Assembly (NCBI RefSeq): GCF_002284535.1
Contig: NZ_NPKH01000034.1
Span: 124,001 to 188,000, forward strand
Direction: 5' to 3'
DNA length: 64,000 nucleotides
Origin: Mesorhizobium wenxiniae
GTDB taxonomy: Bacteria; Pseudomonadota; Alphaproteobacteria; Rhizobiales; Rhizobiaceae
A program made the translations under genes and the position numbers. Shown here in pieces: positions 25,579 through 36,441 of the stretch; position 1 is the stretch's first letter, and each line of letters starts with the position of its first letter. Under the pieces are notes generated by a model. The model did not search any database. It saw nothing but the letters and a program-made list of their open reading frames with translations, and had not been told where the DNA came from.

Positions 25579-26374
25579 TGGGCTCGCGCGCGTGACTGTC
25601 CAACGTGTCCAAGGTGGCCGGCGCAGCCCTAGCTAAACCTTCCTTGCCGCGATCAGAAAATCGCCACGAAATGTCCATCAGCCTTTGAACCCGTGCGGGC
25701 CCTGCCAGTACCCTGCGAAAGCAGCCGCTGAAGCCGACGGCCATAGCGCGCATCAGGAAAATATAGCCGGTTCAGATTGCGTTCGTCATTGCAGGCTCAG
25801 GCGCCGACGCTTCGACCGAGAGGGCGCAAGGATAGCTAGCCCAAGATTCTAACCCGATCTCGAAGGTAGCGAGCACGACCCGGTGCCTATTTTTGTAAGG
25901 GATCAGCCTCGACCGACTTTGGAGCTCGACCGGCGAATGTGATTTTAGATGACGAGCGAGCCCACCATTCGAGATCCATGATGTCGGGTTCTCATAAATG
26001 AGGAATGCCTTGATGGCATTCTCAAGGGGCGATCCACCTAGCAGAAAGACCGCCTTATTCGTCTCGTCCCAGTGGCCCAGGACCTTGTCATTCGCGTCGA
26101 TCTGAACGATCAGCCCTTTTCTTTTGCGCGGGCAAGAGCCGTCGCTTGAGCATGGAGGTTATCGGCTGCAAGCAGCCAGCTATGCGGGGGTTTGCAGCAC
26201 GCTCCACGAACTCATATTGGCATCGTCCTTGGGGCTGCGAGCCATGGCGCTCCTTGCTGGTCCTGGCGACTATCGACACCACCGACGCTCGGTTTTGTGT
26301 CCCGAAATGTGTGTCCTGATCTCGAATTTGCGGTGTGGTGAGGAGCGCTTTGGGCCCGCAACCCTTGAAAATCT
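25579..26374. other. Decayed intergenic DNA with a start-less open frame
   Basis: No intact gene is evident. On the minus strand, codons 26158 down to 25772 (129 codons) are stop-free and read as plausible protein (GLIVQIDANDKVLGHWDE, FLLGGSPLENAIKAF), but there is no ATG or ribosome site at its head. It may be the tail of a lost gene. The region lies between a pseudogene and a tRNA and looks like a site of repeated gain and loss. Confidence 0.35.
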
Positions 26375-26450
26375 TGGTGCCGCTTAGGTGACTCGAACAC
26401 CTGACCCCATCATTACGAATGATGTGCTCTACCAACTGAGCTAAAGCGGC
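26375..26450 (-). tRNA. tRNA-Thr (anticodon CGU)
   Basis: The minus strand folds into a complete cloverleaf. The acceptor stem GCCGCTT pairs with AAGCGGC, the D-stem is GCTC/GAGC, the anticodon stem is CATCA/TGATG with a TTCGTAA loop (anticodon CGT, reading ACG), and the T-stem is AGGTG/CACCT with loop TTCGAGT. The discriminator A is followed by an encoded CCA. A damaged copy lies at 11521-11595. Confidence 0.95.
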
Positions 26451-26791
26451 CCGGGAAGCCGGGGCCTCCAAGATGCGCTGGGTGATAGCCGCAACCGGCC
26501 GCGAATTCAAGATGGGACTTGGCAATTCGTGTGGGCTCATGCCGGGCGCATAAGCGGGCTTCCGCACCGATCCCGCCGCGCGGTTGCGCGAAGCCACACC
26601 GGCAGGTTGCGCGATGTCGCGTTGGCGCTGCATCGGGAAATCGGTGAAAAATGTTGATTCCTTTATCGAAAACCGCCGAAATGGGCTTTGGATGCGTCAC
26701 GAAGACAGAATGCGGCCGCTGGCCCGTTGATTGATTGATCGCCTGCGGCTAACGATCATGACATGTGGCCGTAGGTGCAGAGGGATCCAGC
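26451..26791. other. Spacer between tRNA-Thr and the membrane-protein gene
   Basis: This carries the upstream region of the tRNA (minus strand) and of the gene at 26792 (plus strand). About 45 bases next to the tRNA are repeated beside the degenerate tRNA copy near 11600. No ORF is supported. Confidence 0.5.
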
Positions 26792-27982
26792 TTGGACGCG
26801 ATCGAAAAAGCGATCCGGAATGCCTTCGAGAAAGGCAATGCCGAAGACCGCGCGTTTCGCGAGCGGGTCTATCGATCGGCCTTCGCCGCTCTCGACCGTG
26901 CCCTGCAGGCCAACCCGGGCGTGACGGTGGAAATCGCTATCAAGCGCCGCAAGGCGGTGCAGGCCAAGATCACCGAAATCGAATCCGAATTCCTGCCGGC
27001 GGTTGCCGGCGTCGGCCCACAGGCCGATGATGACGCTGCAGCACCGGCGGTGGAGCAGCCGGCTGATAGCGAAGCCGAAGCCGAACCGGATGCCGAAGCC
27101 GACGCCGAACCCGCGCCGCCGCCTGACGTCGTTGTCGACGGTCCGGCGGAGCCTCCTGCATCCGACGCGCCCCCTGCTGCCGACGCGCCGCGCTCGCGCG
27201 TCTTGCCGGTCGTTCCCGATATCATGCCGGAAGCGGCTTTTTCCGGTGCGCCGGAGATCGACTTGTCGTCCCCTCCATCGACCGGAGACGACGACGCAGA
27301 GGTGATGCCCGACCGCGACGACAGGCGGGCGAGAGGCCCCCGCCTGCCTCTCACCGCAATCTTCCTCGGCGTGACGCTGCTCGCAGCTGTCGGCATCGGC
27401 CTCTATTTCGCTGCCCAGACCGGCGTCTTCAAGTCGGCGGCTGAACTCGACACGGCCCCGCCGCAGACGCCTCCGACGGTGGAGGACGATGATTTCACGC
27501 CGCCAAGCGACACCGCCTCGCCGCTGGACTCCGGCGAGACGGCGCGCGACTGGATCAATGTGTTTTCACCGAGCGACCCGGCGCTTGTCAGTGCGCCTTC
27601 GGATGCCAAGGCCGAAGTCATGCAGGACGACAGCGGTTCCTTCCTGCGCATCCGGTCGGGCGCCTCCGGTTCGGCGATCAGCTTCGACGTCGGGCAAGGC
27701 GTGCTGGAAAAACTCGCCGGCAAGCACGCCACGTTCGACATCATCGCCCGCTCCGAGGAGGGCAAGGACACTCAGATCTCCGTCGACTGCAACTTCGGCG
27801 AACTCGGCGACTGCGGCCGCAAGCGCTACGCGGTCGGCCACGAGCGCAACGAATATCTGTTCGACGTGCGGTTTCCCGACAAGCGTCCGGGCGCTGCCGG
27901 CACCATCGCCATCAATTCCGACTTCGACAAACAAGGCAAGTCGGTCGACATCTACGAGATCCGCGTCTCGATTGTTCCGTGA
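26792..27982 (+). CDS. Single-pass membrane protein of unknown function
   Basis: A 396-residue protein from TTG 26792, chosen because GAGGGA lies 5-6 bases upstream; a GTG at 26765 is possible. Residues 1-60 form a charged helical domain (DAIEKAIRNAFEKG, AFRERVYRSAFAALDRAL). Residues 70-180 are a low-complexity Ala/Asp/Glu/Pro linker. One membrane helix spans about residues 186-208. The C-terminal domain of about 110 residues would be periplasmic (GSFLRIRSGASGSAISFD, SVDCNFGELGDCGRKRY) and holds a Cys pair that may bridge. I recognise no family. The architecture suggests a sensor or tether linking cytoplasm and periplasm. Its stop is only three bases from the convergent ligase gene's stop. 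Confidence 0.8.
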   Translation: MDAIEKAIRNAFEKGNAEDRAFRERVYRSAFAALDRALQANPGVTVEIAIKRRKAVQAKITEIESEFLPAVAGVGPQADDDAAAPAVEQPADSEAEAEPDAEADAEPAPPPDVVVDGPAEPPASDAPPAADAPRSRVLPVVPDIMPEAAFSGAPEIDLSSPPSTGDDDAEVMPDRDDRRARGPRLPLTAIFLGVTLLAAVGIGLYFAAQTGVFKSAAELDTAPPQTPPTVEDDDFTPPSDTASPLDSGETARDWINVFSPSDPALVSAPSDAKAEVMQDDSGSFLRIRSGASGSAISFDVGQGVLEKLAGKHATFDIIARSEEGKDTQISVDCNFGELGDCGRKRYAVGHERNEYLFDVRFPDKRPGAAGTIAINSDFDKQGKSVDIYEIRVSIVP

Positions 27983-27985
27983 TCC

Positions 27986-29587
27986 TCAGGTATCGAGCAG
28001 CGCCTGCAGCGTCTCGATGCGGTCGGCTTCGGCCGCCGGCTTGTCCCAGCGCAGCCGTGAAATGCGCGGAAAGCGCATGGCGACGCCGGATTTGTGCCGT
28101 GTCGAGCGGTTGAGCCCTTCGAACGCCACCTCCAGCACGAGACCTTGTCTGCGGTCGGCCCGTACCGAGCGGACCGGGCCAAAGCGCTCGATGGTGTTGT
28201 CGCGGACATATTTGTCGATCTGCCTCAGTTCCTCGTCGGTGAAGCCGAAATAGGCTTTCCCCACCGGCACCAGTTCCTCCGATCCTTCCGGGCCGGACCA
28301 CACGCCAAACGTGTAGTCGGAATAGAAGCTCGAACGCTTGCCGTGGCCGCGCTGGGCATACATCAGCACGGCGTCGACCGTGTGCGGATCGCGCTTCCAT
28401 TTGAACCATGGGCCTTTCGGCCGGCCGGTGAGATAGGGCGAATCCCAGCGCTTCAGCATTACGCCTTCAATGACCGGATGCAGCGGCTTGCGGCGCAATT
28501 CCTCCAGCGCCTGCCAGTCGGTGAATTCGACCAGGGGCGACAGATCGAAGCGGCTCGAATCGAGCATCTGCACGAAGGCTTCGAGGCGGGCGCGCCGCTC
28601 GCGGAAAGAGCGCGCCCGCAAGTCTTCCTCGCCGATCTGAAGCACGTCGTAGCAGCGCATGAAGGCCGGGTATTGCTGCTGGATCTTCGGTGTCACGCTC
28701 TTGCGGTTCAGCCGCTGCTGCAGGTCCGAGAACGTGCCGGTCGCCTGCAAGGGATCGCCGACCAGAAGCTCGCCGTCGAGGGTGGCGGAAAAATTCATCG
28801 CCTCTGCGAGGTCCGGAAAAGCCCCGGAAACATCGTCGCCGGTGCGCGAATAGAGCCGGCGAATGCCGCCTTCCGATACGGCCTGGACGCGGATGCCGTC
28901 CCATTTCCACTCGGCGGCATAGTCGGCCGGGTCGAGCTTTTCGAGGTCGCCGTCACCGATCGGGTTCGACAGCATCACCGGCCGGAACAGCGCCAGCGCC
29001 GTCTTTTTGGGTTTCTCGGCCTTGCCTTCCAGCCAGGCGAACAGCTCGGTATAGGGCGGCGTCAGCCCATGCCAGAGTTCTTCGATCTCGGCGACGTCGA
29101 CCTTGCCGAGATCGGCCAGCGCCTGCTTGGCCAGCCGCGCCGAGACGCCGATGCGCAGCCCGCCGGTGACCAGCTTGATAATGGCGAAACGCGCCGAGAT
29201 GCTGGCGCTGTCGAGCAGTCTGGCCAGCACCTTCGGCCCGTCGGAACGGCTCGCCGCCTGCAGCTTTGCGACGACCTCGGCGAGCGTCGGTTCATGGTTG
29301 GCGATATCCCCAGGCGATTGCGGCCAGACCAGCGACACCGTCTCGGCCAAGTCGCCGACATAATCGTAGGAATAGCCGAACAGCACCGGATCCATGCGCT
29401 CCATCACCAGCATGCGAAGCATAGCCGGCTTGACCGCCGCGATGGTCAGGTCGCCGGTGATGGCAGCCAGCGCCAGGCCGCGATCCGGATCCTCGACGCT
29501 GCGGAAATAATCGCTCAGCAGCGTCAGCTTGCCGTTACGCGACGGAGTCAGGACAAGGCGATCGAGGAGTTCGGCGAAGCGATTCAT
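27986..29587 (-). CDS. ATP-dependent DNA ligase (ligase-associated damage-response type)
   Basis: A 533-residue ATP-dependent DNA ligase. Residues 1-190 are the DNA-binding domain (LLSDYFRSVEDPDRGLALA). The nucleotidyl-transfer lysine is K228 in EWKWDGIRVQ. Downstream motifs include LYSRTGDDVSGAFPD, TLDGELLVGD, and EGVMLKRWDSPYLTGRPKGPWFKWKRD (motifs IV and V), followed by an OB-fold. In many proteobacteria this ligase is encoded with an exonuclease, an Lhr-type helicase and a PdeM phosphoesterase as a repair set. Here only the exonuclease accompanies it, 51 bases upstream on the same strand. The ligase seals nicks after ATP-dependent adenylation and should be catalytically intact. Confidence 0.93.
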   Translation of the reverse strand: MNRFAELLDRLVLTPSRNGKLTLLSDYFRSVEDPDRGLALAAITGDLTIAAVKPAMLRMLVMERMDPVLFGYSYDYVGDLAETVSLVWPQSPGDIANHEPTLAEVVAKLQAASRSDGPKVLARLLDSASISARFAIIKLVTGGLRIGVSARLAKQALADLGKVDVAEIEELWHGLTPPYTELFAWLEGKAEKPKKTALALFRPVMLSNPIGDGDLEKLDPADYAAEWKWDGIRVQAVSEGGIRRLYSRTGDDVSGAFPDLAEAMNFSATLDGELLVGDPLQATGTFSDLQQRLNRKSVTPKIQQQYPAFMRCYDVLQIGEEDLRARSFRERRARLEAFVQMLDSSRFDLSPLVEFTDWQALEELRRKPLHPVIEGVMLKRWDSPYLTGRPKGPWFKWKRDPHTVDAVLMYAQRGHGKRSSFYSDYTFGVWSGPEGSEELVPVGKAYFGFTDEELRQIDKYVRDNTIERFGPVRSVRADRRQGLVLEVAFEGLNRSTRHKSGVAMRFPRISRLRWDKPAAEADRIETLQALLDT

Positions 29588-29638
29588 GGCGATGAGAACC
29601 GCGTCAGCGCTGCGTTGACGATTGTTCCTTCCATCAGC

Positions 29639-30649
29639 TCAATCGCCCTCATCCTCGTAGCCGACGAGATGCAGCGGCCGCGCGGCGATGCCTTCGAGTT
29701 CGCACCAGCGCACCAGGGCCTCCTCGCGGCCATGCGTCACCCAGATTTCTCCGGCGCCGGTCTCCCTGATCGTGGCGGTCAGCTCGTCCCAGTCGGCGTG
29801 GTCGGAAATGATCAGCGGCAGTTCGACGCCGCCCTGCTTGGCGCGCTGGCGGATGCGCATCCAGCCGGACGCAAAGCACGAGATCGGATCGGGAAAGCGT
29901 CGCGCCCAGCGGTCGGCGAAGGCCGAGGGCGGGCCAACGACGATGGCCCCAGTGAAGTCGTCCTTGCCACCGCTTTCGACGGTCGCCGGCTCCAGCGTCC
30001 CGAGGTCGATGCCCTGGCGCTGATAGTAGTCGCTGAGCTTGGCCAGCGTGCCGTGGATGTAGATTGGCTTGTCGTAGCCGGCGTCGCGCAGCAACCGCAT
30101 GACGCGCTGCGCCTTGCCGAGCGCATAGGCGCCGACCAGATGCGCGCGCTCGGGAAACTGCGCCGTCGATTTCAGCAGGCGGGCGATCTCTTCGGTATCG
30201 GGCGGGTGACGGAACACCGGTAGGCCGAAAGTCGCCTCGGTGATGAACACGTCGCACTTGACCGGTTCGAACGGCTCGCAAGTCGCGTCCCTATGGCGCT
30301 TGTAGTCGCCCGAAGCGACGATGCATGAGCCCTGATGCACGACCTCGATCTGCGCCGAGCCCAGCACATGGCCGGCCGGATGAAAGGTTACGGTGACGCC
30401 GTTCAGCGCGATCGCCTCGCCAAGTGCTGCCGCTTGCGTCGTCCCGGCAAAGTCCTCGCCGTAGCGCAGCCCCATAATGTCAAGCGTCTGTTGTGTGGCC
30501 AGCACCGAGCGGTGACCGGAACGGGCATGGTCGGAATGGCCGTGCGTGATCAGCGCCCGGTTGACCGGCCGCACCGGGTCGATGAAGAAATCGGCGGGTG
30601 GGCAATAGAGACCCTCGGGCCGGGGATGAAGCAGGTCACTGGCGCGCAT
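29639..30649 (-). CDS. Ligase-associated DNA damage response exonuclease
   Basis: A 336-residue metallo-beta-lactamase/beta-CASP nuclease. The metal-binding motif THGHSDHARSGH lies near residues 35-46, with further ligands in HPAGHVLGSAQIE, GDYKRHRD and ISDHADWDEL. The ATG at 30649 has TTGGAG just upstream. An earlier in-frame Met adds 24 non-conserved residues. This family pairs with the ATP-dependent ligase encoded next on the strand and is related to RNA 3'-processing nucleases, but is assigned to DNA repair. The two genes probably form one transcript. The helicase and phosphoesterase of the usual four-gene set are not adjacent. Confidence 0.9.
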   Translation of the reverse strand: MRASDLLHPRPEGLYCPPADFFIDPVRPVNRALITHGHSDHARSGHRSVLATQQTLDIMGLRYGEDFAGTTQAAALGEAIALNGVTVTFHPAGHVLGSAQIEVVHQGSCIVASGDYKRHRDATCEPFEPVKCDVFITEATFGLPVFRHPPDTEEIARLLKSTAQFPERAHLVGAYALGKAQRVMRLLRDAGYDKPIYIHGTLAKLSDYYQRQGIDLGTLEPATVESGGKDDFTGAIVVGPPSAFADRWARRFPDPISCFASGWMRIRQRAKQGGVELPLIISDHADWDELTATIRETGAGEIWVTHGREEALVRWCELEGIAARPLHLVGYEDEGD

Positions 30650-30867
30650 GGCTCCAAGATAGTTGCTAATTCCGGCGCGGGAAGCCTGTTGCAAGTGACT
30701 GCTGACTCGGCTTACAGGCAACTGTCGGCGGGACCTCCATCAGTGAAACCGCATCAGGCCTTGTCGGCGATCATTTTCGTTCACCTGCGCCACACGTGGC
30801 GGCGGCTGCGAAAAAAGTCCGATTCGCATGCCCGAAAGGGCAAGGACACCGACACGGAGGACGTTGC

Positions 30868-31227
30868 ATGCGCTGGAACTTGGTGGTCTTGGCATCTTGC
30901 CTGGCAATAGCCGGTTGCATCGGCACCTCGATTGCCGAGCGACAGGACGCGAATGTCCAGTCCTCGCTGCAATATGACAGCGTGCCCTGCAATCAATTGC
31001 TGGCGCAACGCAACCGGCTGGCACAGCAATACCGCCTTCCACAGGATGCCAAGCCGTCCTTCTCCGATCCCGGGGTGGGGCTCGGCCCGTTCACGCCGGA
31101 CGCCCGTTCCAAGGCCCAGCGAGAGGTCGAACAGGCGAGCGGCCGGATCGATGCCATGAACCGGTCGATCGCCCGCCGCGAATGTGGCAAGCCGGCCAAG
31201 CAGACCAAGCTTGGCCTGCCGGGTTAG
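30868..31227 (+). CDS. Small lipoprotein of unknown function
   Basis: A 119-residue protein with a short signal (WNLVVLASCLAIAG) and lipobox Cys at residue 17. The mature part is helical and polar (CNQLLAQRNRLAQQYRLP, AQREVEQASGRIDAMNRS). The ATG at 30868 follows CGGAGG at ideal spacing. A Cys pair in the mature part may bridge. I recognise no domain. It resembles small envelope lipoproteins common in rhizobia. It stands alone, divergent from the exonuclease gene. Confidence 0.78.
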   Translation: MRWNLVVLASCLAIAGCIGTSIAERQDANVQSSLQYDSVPCNQLLAQRNRLAQQYRLPQDAKPSFSDPGVGLGPFTPDARSKAQREVEQASGRIDAMNRSIARRECGKPAKQTKLGLPG

Positions 31228-31274
31228 CGCATGATCCCGGAAATCGGAATCGATTTCCGGAAAGGATCATGCGC
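31227..31274. repeat. Extragenic palindrome
   Basis: An 11-base arm GCGCATGATCC at 31227 and its complement ending at 31274 enclose a second palindrome (CGGAAATCG/CGATTTCCG). The sequence forms one long hairpin at the end of the lipoprotein gene, overlapping its stop codon. Similar GCATGATC palindromes occur at 48573-48619. It could terminate transcription for the convergent pair. Confidence 0.7.
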
Positions 31275-31328
31275 CGATGCAAAAAATGTTAAAGCGTCCT
31301 TTGCGCGTTCAATCGGACGCGCGGCGCT

Positions 31329-32270
31329 CTAATACCCCGCGTCGCGATCCACCACGTTCTCGAGCTTCCCGCCGCGCTCGAAGGCGGCCATCTGGCGCAG
31401 CATAATCGGCACCAGATGCACGGGGTCGGAGGTCGCCGCCGCATGCGGCGTCACGAACACTTTTGGGTGGGTCCACAGCCGGCTGGTCTTCGGCAGCGGC
31501 TCGACCTCGAACACGTCGAGGCTCGCTTCCTTGAGTGTGCCGTCCTCCAGCGCACGCAGAATGTCGGCGTCCTTCTGCAACTTGCCGCGCCCGGCATTGA
31601 TCAGCACCGAGCCGCCGAGGCCGTTGCGTTTCCTCAATTCCTTCAGCACGCCGTAATTGATCACGCCTTGCGTCTGCGGCGTGAGTGGCAAAAGCACCAC
31701 CAGAATGTCGGTGGCGTTGAGGAAGGGGACCAATCCGGCCTCGCCCGCATAGGTCCAAACGCCGTTCATCGGCCGCTCGCTGCGCGACCAGCCATTGACC
31801 GCAAAGCCGAGTGACAAAAGCACCGACGCCGCCGCGCGGCCAAGCGTGCCGAGCCCCATGATGCCGACGGAGATGTCGCCGGCCGGTCGCTGCGGTGGCT
31901 CGTGCCAGATCTTCTTTTGCTGCTGCGACCGGTAGAGCATGCCCTGGCGATGGTGATCGAGCACCCGCCAGACGACGTATTCGGTCATGTACTGGGTCAG
32001 GTTGTCGGCCACAACCTTGACGATCGGCACGTCGGGCAAAGTGGGGTCTGCGAAGATGTGGTCGACGCCGGCGCCGATCGAAAAGACAGCGCGCAGATTG
32101 GGCAGCGACGACAGAAGGTTGGGCCGCTGCTTCCACACCACCGCATAGGTGATCGAGGGATCGCTGGCGCCGTCCGGCTCGAGCACCACCTCGCGTTCCG
32201 CCGACAAGAGTTCGCGCCAACGGCCTGGATGGATACCGGTGAGGGCAAGCAGGATACGGCCTTTTTCCAT
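31329..32270 (-). CDS. ghrA: Glyoxylate/hydroxypyruvate reductase A-type D-2-hydroxyacid dehydrogenase
   Basis: A 313-residue NAD(P)H-dependent dehydrogenase. The Rossmann loop reads GIMGLGTLGRAAASVL near residues 136-151. Catalytic features are the Arg in LINAGRGKL, the Glu in DVFEVEPLP and the His in VTPHAAATS. Length and the GhrA-like pattern (no long N-terminal extension) suggest reduction of glyoxylate or hydroxypyruvate in the cytosol, though substrate breadth in the family is wide. It lies downstream of yejF on the same strand with a 30-base gap, so it may be read with the peptide importer, but a functional link is not obvious. Confidence 0.88.
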   Translation of the reverse strand: MEKGRILLALTGIHPGRWRELLSAEREVVLEPDGASDPSITYAVVWKQRPNLLSSLPNLRAVFSIGAGVDHIFADPTLPDVPIVKVVADNLTQYMTEYVVWRVLDHHRQGMLYRSQQQKKIWHEPPQRPAGDISVGIMGLGTLGRAAASVLLSLGFAVNGWSRSERPMNGVWTYAGEAGLVPFLNATDILVVLLPLTPQTQGVINYGVLKELRKRNGLGGSVLINAGRGKLQKDADILRALEDGTLKEASLDVFEVEPLPKTSRLWTHPKVFVTPHAAATSDPVHLVPIMLRQMAAFERGGKLENVVDRDAGY

Positions 32271-32300
32271 TGCGGATTCTATTTCCTTATGCGGTACAGG

Positions 32301-33928
<1,628 letters not shown>

Positions 33929-33932
<4 letters not shown>

Positions 33933-35068
33933 CTAAACGTCTTGCGCGGATCGAAGGCGTCGCGGGTCGCTTCGCCGACGAAGACCAGCAGCGACAGCAT
34001 CAGCGAGATGACGACGAAGCCGGAAATGCCCAGCCATGGCGCGTTGAGGTTGCGCTGCGCCTGCTTCAGGAGCTCGCCCAGCGACGCCGAGCCGGGCGGC
34101 AGGCCGAAGCCAAGGTAGTCGAGCGAGGTCAGCGTCGAGATCGAGCCGCTGAGCAGAAAGGGCAGGAAGGTCAGCGTCGCCACCATGGCGTTTGGCAACA
34201 GATGCCGGAACATGATGGTGCCATTGGGTACGCCGAGCGCGCGGGCGGCGTTGACATATTCGAAGTTGCGGGCGCGCAGGAACTCGGCCCGCACCACGCC
34301 GACCAGCGCCACCCAGGAGAACAGCAGCATCAGTCCAAGCAGGATGAAGAAGCCGGGCGGCAGGATGGCGGCGACGATCAGCAAGAGATAGAGCACCGGG
34401 ATCGCCGACCAGATCTCTATGAAGCGCTGGAACAGAAGGTCGGTCCAGCCGCCGAAATAGCCCTGCAATGCCCCGGCCGTCACGCCGATCAGCGCCGAGC
34501 CGGCGGTGAGGATCAGGCCGAACAGCACCGAGACCCTGAATCCGTAAATAACGCGCGCCAGCACATCGCGGGCCTGGTCGTCGGTGCCCAGCCAGTTCCA
34601 GTTGCCGACGGCGCAATTGGGGTCGGCGGCACCTTGCGGATACTGGTTGCAGCGTGTCTTGACGTCATAGAGCCAGGACGGCTTGGTGGGCGCCGCCTCG
34701 GGGATCGCGTTGTTGACGGTCCGGTAGGAGTAGCGGACCGGCGGCCAGATCATCCAGCCATGGGCATTGATCTCGTCCTGGATGACCGGGTCACGATAGT
34801 CGGTGACCGCATAAAAGCCGCCGAACTTCTCCTCGGGATAAGCGACCAGGACCGGAAACAGGATCTCGCCCTTGTAGGAAACGAGGACCGGCTTGTCGTT
34901 GGCGATCCATTCGGAAAACAGCGACAGCACGAAAAGCACGAGAAAGATCCACAACGACCAATAGCCGCGCCGGTTGGCCCTAAAATTCTGCAGGCGCCGC
35001 TGGTTGAGCGGCGACAGCCAGGGCCGGGCAATCCGGTCCGGCGCCGTTTGGGCTGCGGCCCCGGCCAT
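33929..35068 (-). CDS. yejE: Peptide ABC importer permease YejE
   Basis: A 379-residue inner-membrane permease. The first helix is WSLWIFLVLFVLSLFSEWI, followed by a periplasmic loop of about 120 residues typical of YejE, then five helices and the EAA loop contacting the ATPase (EYVNAARALGVPNGTIMFRHLLPNA). The start is ATG at 35068 sharing four bases with the yejB stop. The frame remains open further upstream as a shadow of yejB. It forms the channel with YejB. Confidence 0.93.
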
Positions 35069-36162
35069 CAGACGTCTCTCCGCTCGAAGTCGATGCGCGG
35101 GTCGACCCAGGTATAGATCAGGTCGGACAGGAGCCCGACGATCAGGCCAAGCAGCGAGAAGATGTAGAGATTGGCGAACACCACCGGGTAGTCGCGCTCG
35201 ACCACCGACCTGAAACCGAGCAGGCCGAGGCCGTCGAGTGAAAAGATGTTCTCGATCAGCAGCGAGCCGGTGAAGAAGGCCGAGATGAAGGCGCCGGGAA
35301 AGCCGGCAACGACGATCAGCATGGCGTTGCGGAAGACGTGTCCGTAGAGAACCTGCCGTTCCGACAGGCCCTTGGCGCGCGCGGTCACCACATATTGCTT
35401 GCGGATTTCTTCGAGGAACGAATTCTTGGTCAGCAGCGTCGTGGTGGCGAAGGCCGACAGCACCAGCGCCGTCAGCGGCAAGGTCATGTGCCAGAGATAG
35501 TCGACGATCCGCGCCGGCCAGGACAGTTGGTCCCAATTGTCGGAGGTGATGCCTCGCAGCGGAAACCAGTCGTAGAAGGATCCGCCGGCAAACAGCACCA
35601 TCAGCAGGATGCCGAACAGGAAGCCCGGAATGGCGTAGCCGACAATGACGACGCCGCTGGTCCATACGTCGAATGCCGAGCCGTCCTTGACTGCCTTGCG
35701 GATGCCGAGCGGGATCGAGATCAGGTAGGACAGCAGCGTGATCCACAGCCCGATCGAGATCGATACCGGCATCTTCTCCAGGATCAGATCGATCACAGAG
35801 ATGTCACGGAAATAGCTGTCGCCGAAATCGAACCGGATATAGTTCCACAGCATCATGCCGAAGCGCTCGAGCGGTGGCTTGTCGAAGCCGAACTGCTTTT
35901 CCAGCTTGGCGATGAATTCGGGGTCGAGCCCCTGCGCGCCGCGATATTTCGAACCGACGTTGCCGGCCACGTCGAAATTGCTGGCGCCGGCGTCGCCACC
36001 GCCACCGCCAAGGCGATCGCTGCCGCCCTGGTTGGTCAGCCTGGCGATGACCTGCTCGACCGGCCCGCCCGGCGCGAACTGGATGACGGCGAAGGACACC
36101 GCCATGATGCCGAACAGGGTCGGGATCATCAGCAGGATGCGGCGCAGGATATAGGCGCCCAT
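35068..36162 (-). CDS. yejB: Peptide ABC importer permease YejB
   Basis: A 364-residue permease beginning MGAYILRRILLMIPTLFGIM, the standard opening of DppB/YejB proteins, with further helices (IGLWITLLSYLISIPLGIR, GFLFGILLMVLFAGG) and EAA loop (YVVTARAKGLSERQVLYGHVFRNAML). A Gly-rich insert near residues 50-70 lies in the periplasmic loop. The ATG at 36162 fits the conserved N terminus. Upstream, a RIME-like palindrome separates it from yejA, which may set different mRNA levels for receptor and membrane parts. Confidence 0.93.
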   Translation of the reverse strand: MGAYILRRILLMIPTLFGIMAVSFAVIQFAPGGPVEQVIARLTNQGGSDRLGGGGGDAGASNFDVAGNVGSKYRGAQGLDPEFIAKLEKQFGFDKPPLERFGMMLWNYIRFDFGDSYFRDISVIDLILEKMPVSISIGLWITLLSYLISIPLGIRKAVKDGSAFDVWTSGVVIVGYAIPGFLFGILLMVLFAGGSFYDWFPLRGITSDNWDQLSWPARIVDYLWHMTLPLTALVLSAFATTTLLTKNSFLEEIRKQYVVTARAKGLSERQVLYGHVFRNAMLIVVAGFPGAFISAFFTGSLLIENIFSLDGLGLLGFRSVVERDYPVVFANLYIFSLLGLIVGLLSDLIYTWVDPRIDFERRDV

Positions 36163-36242
36163 CAGATGTTGTCTTCCTTGAGGGAGACCATTGTGTCTGG
36201 AGATGCCGCCAAGGCAATCGCCTCGAACCAATTTTCGACACT

Positions 36243-36425
36243 GGCGCCGCCCCTCATTGTCCGGCCGGACATTTCTCCCCGTATAGGGACGGGGAGAAAG
36301 GGGCTGGCCGCAATCTCGGCGCTTTTATTGCCCCGCTTGTGATTGGCGAAACCCTCGATGGAAGCGCCCCTCTCCCCGTCGCTATACGGGGAGAGGATGC
36401 CGGCAGGCAGGTGAGGGGCGGCGCC
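36243..36425. repeat. RIME-like palindromic element between yejA and yejB
   Basis: Terminal arms GGCGCCGCCCCTCA (36243) and its complement (ending 36425) bracket two smaller inverted repeats containing CTCCCCG...CGGGGAG stems around 36276-36298 and 36370-36395. The layout matches the element at 4281-4438 though the sequences differ. It sits inside an operon and would form a large RNA stem. Confidence 0.75.
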
Positions 36426-36441
36426 AACGCCCGCAAGAAAT

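Noticed and set aside
28094..30223. Very long 709-codon plus-strand frame
   Set aside because: It is the antisense shadow of the ligase and exonuclease genes, which have full family motifs on the minus strand.
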